Positions 6,608-8,730 of a DNA stretch of 8,730 bases are shown one piece after another. Within the stretch, counting starts at the first letter, position 1. The number at the start of each line of letters is the position of its first letter. A model generated the notes under the pieces. That model saw nothing but the letters and a program-made list of their open reading frames with translations. It had not been told where the DNA came from and ran no database searches. Both the position numbers and the translations under genes were made by a program. The stretch comes from Bacteroidota bacterium. GTDB taxonomy: Bacteria > Bacteroidota > Bacteroidia > B-17B0 > Aurantibacillaceae. The stretch spans positions 1-8,730 of the forward strand of contig JANYGR010000174.1 in assembly GCA_025359355.1 (NCBI GenBank), read 5' to 3'.

Positions 6608-8650
6608 CTATTTACTAATAATCAAGAACTCTGTTCTACGATTTTTAGCTTTGCCTTCTTCTGTTGTATTTTCAGCAATTGGTTTTTTAGGACCGTATCC
6701 TTTCGCTGAAATACGTTTACCATCAATTCCTTTTTCTTCGATGTAAGCTTTTACAGTAAATGCTCTATTAGCCGATAAGGCCTCATTAGCGGCAGCAGCA
6801 CCAACATTATCCGTGTGTCCCTGAACCTCTATATGTATAGTTGGATTAGCCTTTAAATATTCAGCAAAGGCATCTAATACAATAAACGATTCTGATTTTA
6901 AATCGGCCGAATTAGTATTATAGTATAAATTATTAAGTACAAAGGAACTTCCTTCCTTAGCCTCGTTCAGTTCTAAATTTACTGGCTTTGGTTCATTACT
7001 AAAGGTGGCGTCTTTAATGCTAATCACTTTTGAGTTAAATGCATAATCATCTTTTTTGACTGTAATTAAAATATCATCTTTCTTTTTTAAATTAACAGCC
7101 ACCATAAACGTTCCCTTTGCTGAATCCACTACTGCCAAGGTTTTTTCTTTAGTTACTGTATTTGTAATTTCTACCTGACCTCCAGCAACTTTATTTCCCT
7201 CTTTATTTTTCACATCACCTCTCAAAAAGGTTGTTTCTTGTGGACGAGCTTCTTTGTATAAATCAAACGAAAATAAATCGTAACGGCCTATGCCTTTACC
7301 TTGCATTTTACCTTCATTATACGAGAAAAAATAACCCGTTTTACTATCCGTACTTACAAAAAAGCCAGTATCGTCAGCTTCTGTGTTAATAGGATATCCT
7401 ATGTTTTCGGCATCTAACCATTCTTTTTTATCGTTTTTACGAATGAAAAAAATATCGAAACCGCCAAAGCCATATTGTCCGTTACTACTGAAATAAAGAG
7501 TTTCACTATCCGAGTGAATGAAAGGTGTTTTTTCATCACCTGCTGTATTAATTTTAGGACCTGCATTTTTAGGGATACTCCATGCGCCTGTTTTAGGATC
7601 TCTTAACGTGTAATAAATATCAATGCCTCCATAACCACCTGGCCTGTCACTTGCAAAATAAATAGTATTTCCATCGGCACTTACTGTTGGTTGCGAATCC
7701 CAGTAAACAGGATGATTCACGTTAGGACTTAATTTTTTAATTGGTTGCCATTCGTCATCCACATTTTCGCTCACATAAATATCGCAGTTAGGTTGATTAC
7801 CTCCCTCTTGTTTCATCATCGCAAAATACAAGTGTTTATTATCAATGGAAATAGTACAACCGCCTTGGTTATCGCCCGTTTCATTAAACGGAAAAGGCAT
7901 GGGGTCGCCTGCATTAAAGTTGCCTGCTTTATCGCGTTCGGCCACCATAAATACTTCTATCTCTCTATCAGACGTATATACTTGGTTTTTACTTTGTGCA
8001 GACATCTTTCGGGTAAACAAACATAATTTATCATCGGGTGATATAAATGCTAAGTACTCATCTTTAGGAGTTGAAATACCTTTAACAACATGGGGATCAA
8101 AAGGAACAATTTTCTTTTTAAGTTCGGCTTCTTTCTTAGCAAATTTGATCATTTGTTTTGCCTGATATATTTCTGCTTCGTAATCCTTCGAGAATTTTTT
8201 ATCATTATCATCTTTGAATTTGATAAATTTTTCGAGGTACTTAATGGCCGAATCATTTTTAGTTTCATCGTAATAATTAAAGCCTATATAATAATAGGGT
8301 TCCGAATGAATTTGCGGACAAGCACCAATAGCCTTGTAAAAATAAGGGATAGCAGGCGCAAACGATTTATTTTCTAATTTACAGTGCACCACAATTTCAT
8401 TACCCATCGCGATGTTAGCTTCTGCAAAATCAGGTTCTAAAGCCAAGCACTTACTTAAAAAGGTTAAACGCTCGGGCTTAGTATATTTCTTTTTTTCGAT
8501 GCCTTTTGCATAGAGTTTCAAAGCTTCTTTGCTATCTATTTCATTGCAAAATTGTTTAGTAGATCCTTCTTCATCTTCCTGAGCAACAGCCGAAAAAGAA
8601 ATACCAATTACTAAAAAAATAAAGAGGTGTTTTATCATAGAAGTAATCAT
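6608..8650 (-). CDS. OmpA-family protein with TPR, PD40 propeller and regulatory-fold domains (PorE-like architecture)
   Basis: The 680-residue product starts with a signal peptide (hydrophobic core about 9-20, AVA|Q cleavage near residue 23) and has no lipobox cysteine. TPR-like helices cover about 38-175. A beta-propeller of PD40-type repeats covers about 195-465, with repeated D-x-x-x-(I/L)-Y-F cores such as SADGNTIYFASDRPGGYGG (324-342) and SDSETLYFSSNGQYGFGGFD (380-399). A carboxypeptidase-regulatory-like beta-sandwich lies at about 473-560. The OmpA C-terminal domain covers about 569-680, with GHTDNVG (611-617), peptidoglycan-contact residues Asp614 and Arg629 at the usual 15-residue spacing, and NRRTEF (670-675). 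It should sit in the periplasm or under the outer membrane, bound to peptidoglycan. This domain order matches PorE (PG1058) of the type IX secretion system, but Bacteroidota carry several paralogs, so orthology is not shown. A second ATG (8636-8638) gives MIKHLF and an equally good signal peptide. It is convergent with the acetyltransferase, 5 bases apart. Confidence 0.93.
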   Translation of the reverse strand: MITSMIKHLFIFLVIGISFSAVAQEDEEGSTKQFCNEIDSKEALKLYAKGIEKKKYTKPERLTFLSKCLALEPDFAEANIAMGNEIVVHCKLENKSFAPAIPYFYKAIGACPQIHSEPYYYIGFNYYDETKNDSAIKYLEKFIKFKDDNDKKFSKDYEAEIYQAKQMIKFAKKEAELKKKIVPFDPHVVKGISTPKDEYLAFISPDDKLCLFTRKMSAQSKNQVYTSDREIEVFMVAERDKAGNFNAGDPMPFPFNETGDNQGGCTISIDNKHLYFAMMKQEGGNQPNCDIYVSENVDDEWQPIKKLSPNVNHPVYWDSQPTVSADGNTIYFASDRPGGYGGIDIYYTLRDPKTGAWSIPKNAGPKINTAGDEKTPFIHSDSETLYFSSNGQYGFGGFDIFFIRKNDKKEWLDAENIGYPINTEADDTGFFVSTDSKTGYFFSYNEGKMQGKGIGRYDLFSFDLYKEARPQETTFLRGDVKNKEGNKVAGGQVEITNTVTKEKTLAVVDSAKGTFMVAVNLKKKDDILITVKKDDYAFNSKVISIKDATFSNEPKPVNLELNEAKEGSSFVLNNLYYNTNSADLKSESFIVLDAFAEYLKANPTIHIEVQGHTDNVGAAAANEALSANRAFTVKAYIEEKGIDGKRISAKGYGPKKPIAENTTEEGKAKNRRTEFLIISK

Positions 8651-8701
8651 ACAAATACATTAATTAGTTACAGCTCATTAAAAATGAACCCATTTATCAC
8701 T

Positions 8702-8709
8702 CAAAAATA
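8702..8709 (-). promoter_or_regulatory. Candidate -7 box of the OmpA-family gene promoter
   Basis: On the minus strand these bases read TATTTTTG, an exact TAnnTTTG match. Transcription would start near 8695, giving a leader of about 45 bases. The -33 element would fall at about 8727 or beyond the window edge, so it cannot be confirmed. AT-rich sequence makes chance matches fairly likely. Confidence 0.35.
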
Positions 8710-8730
8710 ATTCCAAATGCAACAGGTTAC

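Noticed and set aside
7745..8377. Three plus-strand open frames of 93-106 codons
   Set aside because: They overlap each other and are antisense to the OmpA-family gene. Their hydrophobic stretches are explained by complementing its codons.

Overview
This window is a stretch of ordinary chromosome from an AT-rich member of the Bacteroidota, probably Flavobacteriales or a close relative. The evidence is: promoter-like elements of the Bacteroidota form TAnnTTTG, no clear Shine-Dalgarno sequences, a large OmpA/PD40/TPR outer-membrane protein with an AVA|Q signal-peptide end, a DUF4258-like small membrane protein ending in Cys-His-Cys, and a repeat core resembling the ACTGAGCGnAGnCGAAGT motif common between genes in flavobacterial genomes. 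No rRNA, tRNA, CRISPR array, phage gene or intact transposase was seen.

Layout. (1) Bases 1-1772, minus strand: the N-terminal 590 residues of an RND/MMPL-family membrane exporter that runs off the left edge. (2) Bases 1773-2125: a gene-free spacer. Its right half is a 151-bp imperfect palindrome (1971-2121) with clear terminal inverted repeats, a MITE/REP-like element lying 4 bases past the tex stop. (3) Bases 2126-4369, minus: tex, a complete RNA-binding S1/YqgF/HhH protein, with a well-formed promoter at 4438-4465. (4) Bases 4370-4626: a divergent intergenic region carrying promoters for tex and ftsY. (5) Bases 4627-6602, plus: a tight three-gene run of ftsY, a DUF4258-like single-pass membrane protein, and a WcaF-type hexapeptide acetyltransferase. 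(6) Bases 6608-8650, minus: a 680-residue TPR / beta-propeller / regulatory-fold / OmpA protein, convergent with the acetyltransferase and only 5 bases from it. Bases 8651-8730 hold its probable promoter.

The genes do not form one obvious pathway, although most concern the cell envelope: co-translational membrane targeting (FtsY), a peptidoglycan-tethered outer-membrane-associated scaffold with the domain order of the type IX secretion protein PorE, an exporter, and a surface-glycan-type acetyltransferase. I found no clearly new multi-gene system. The observations most worth following up are the 151-bp palindromic element, the loss of the usual Asp-Tyr pair in TM4 of the exporter, the PorE-like architecture of the OmpA protein, and the unusual company kept by ftsY.
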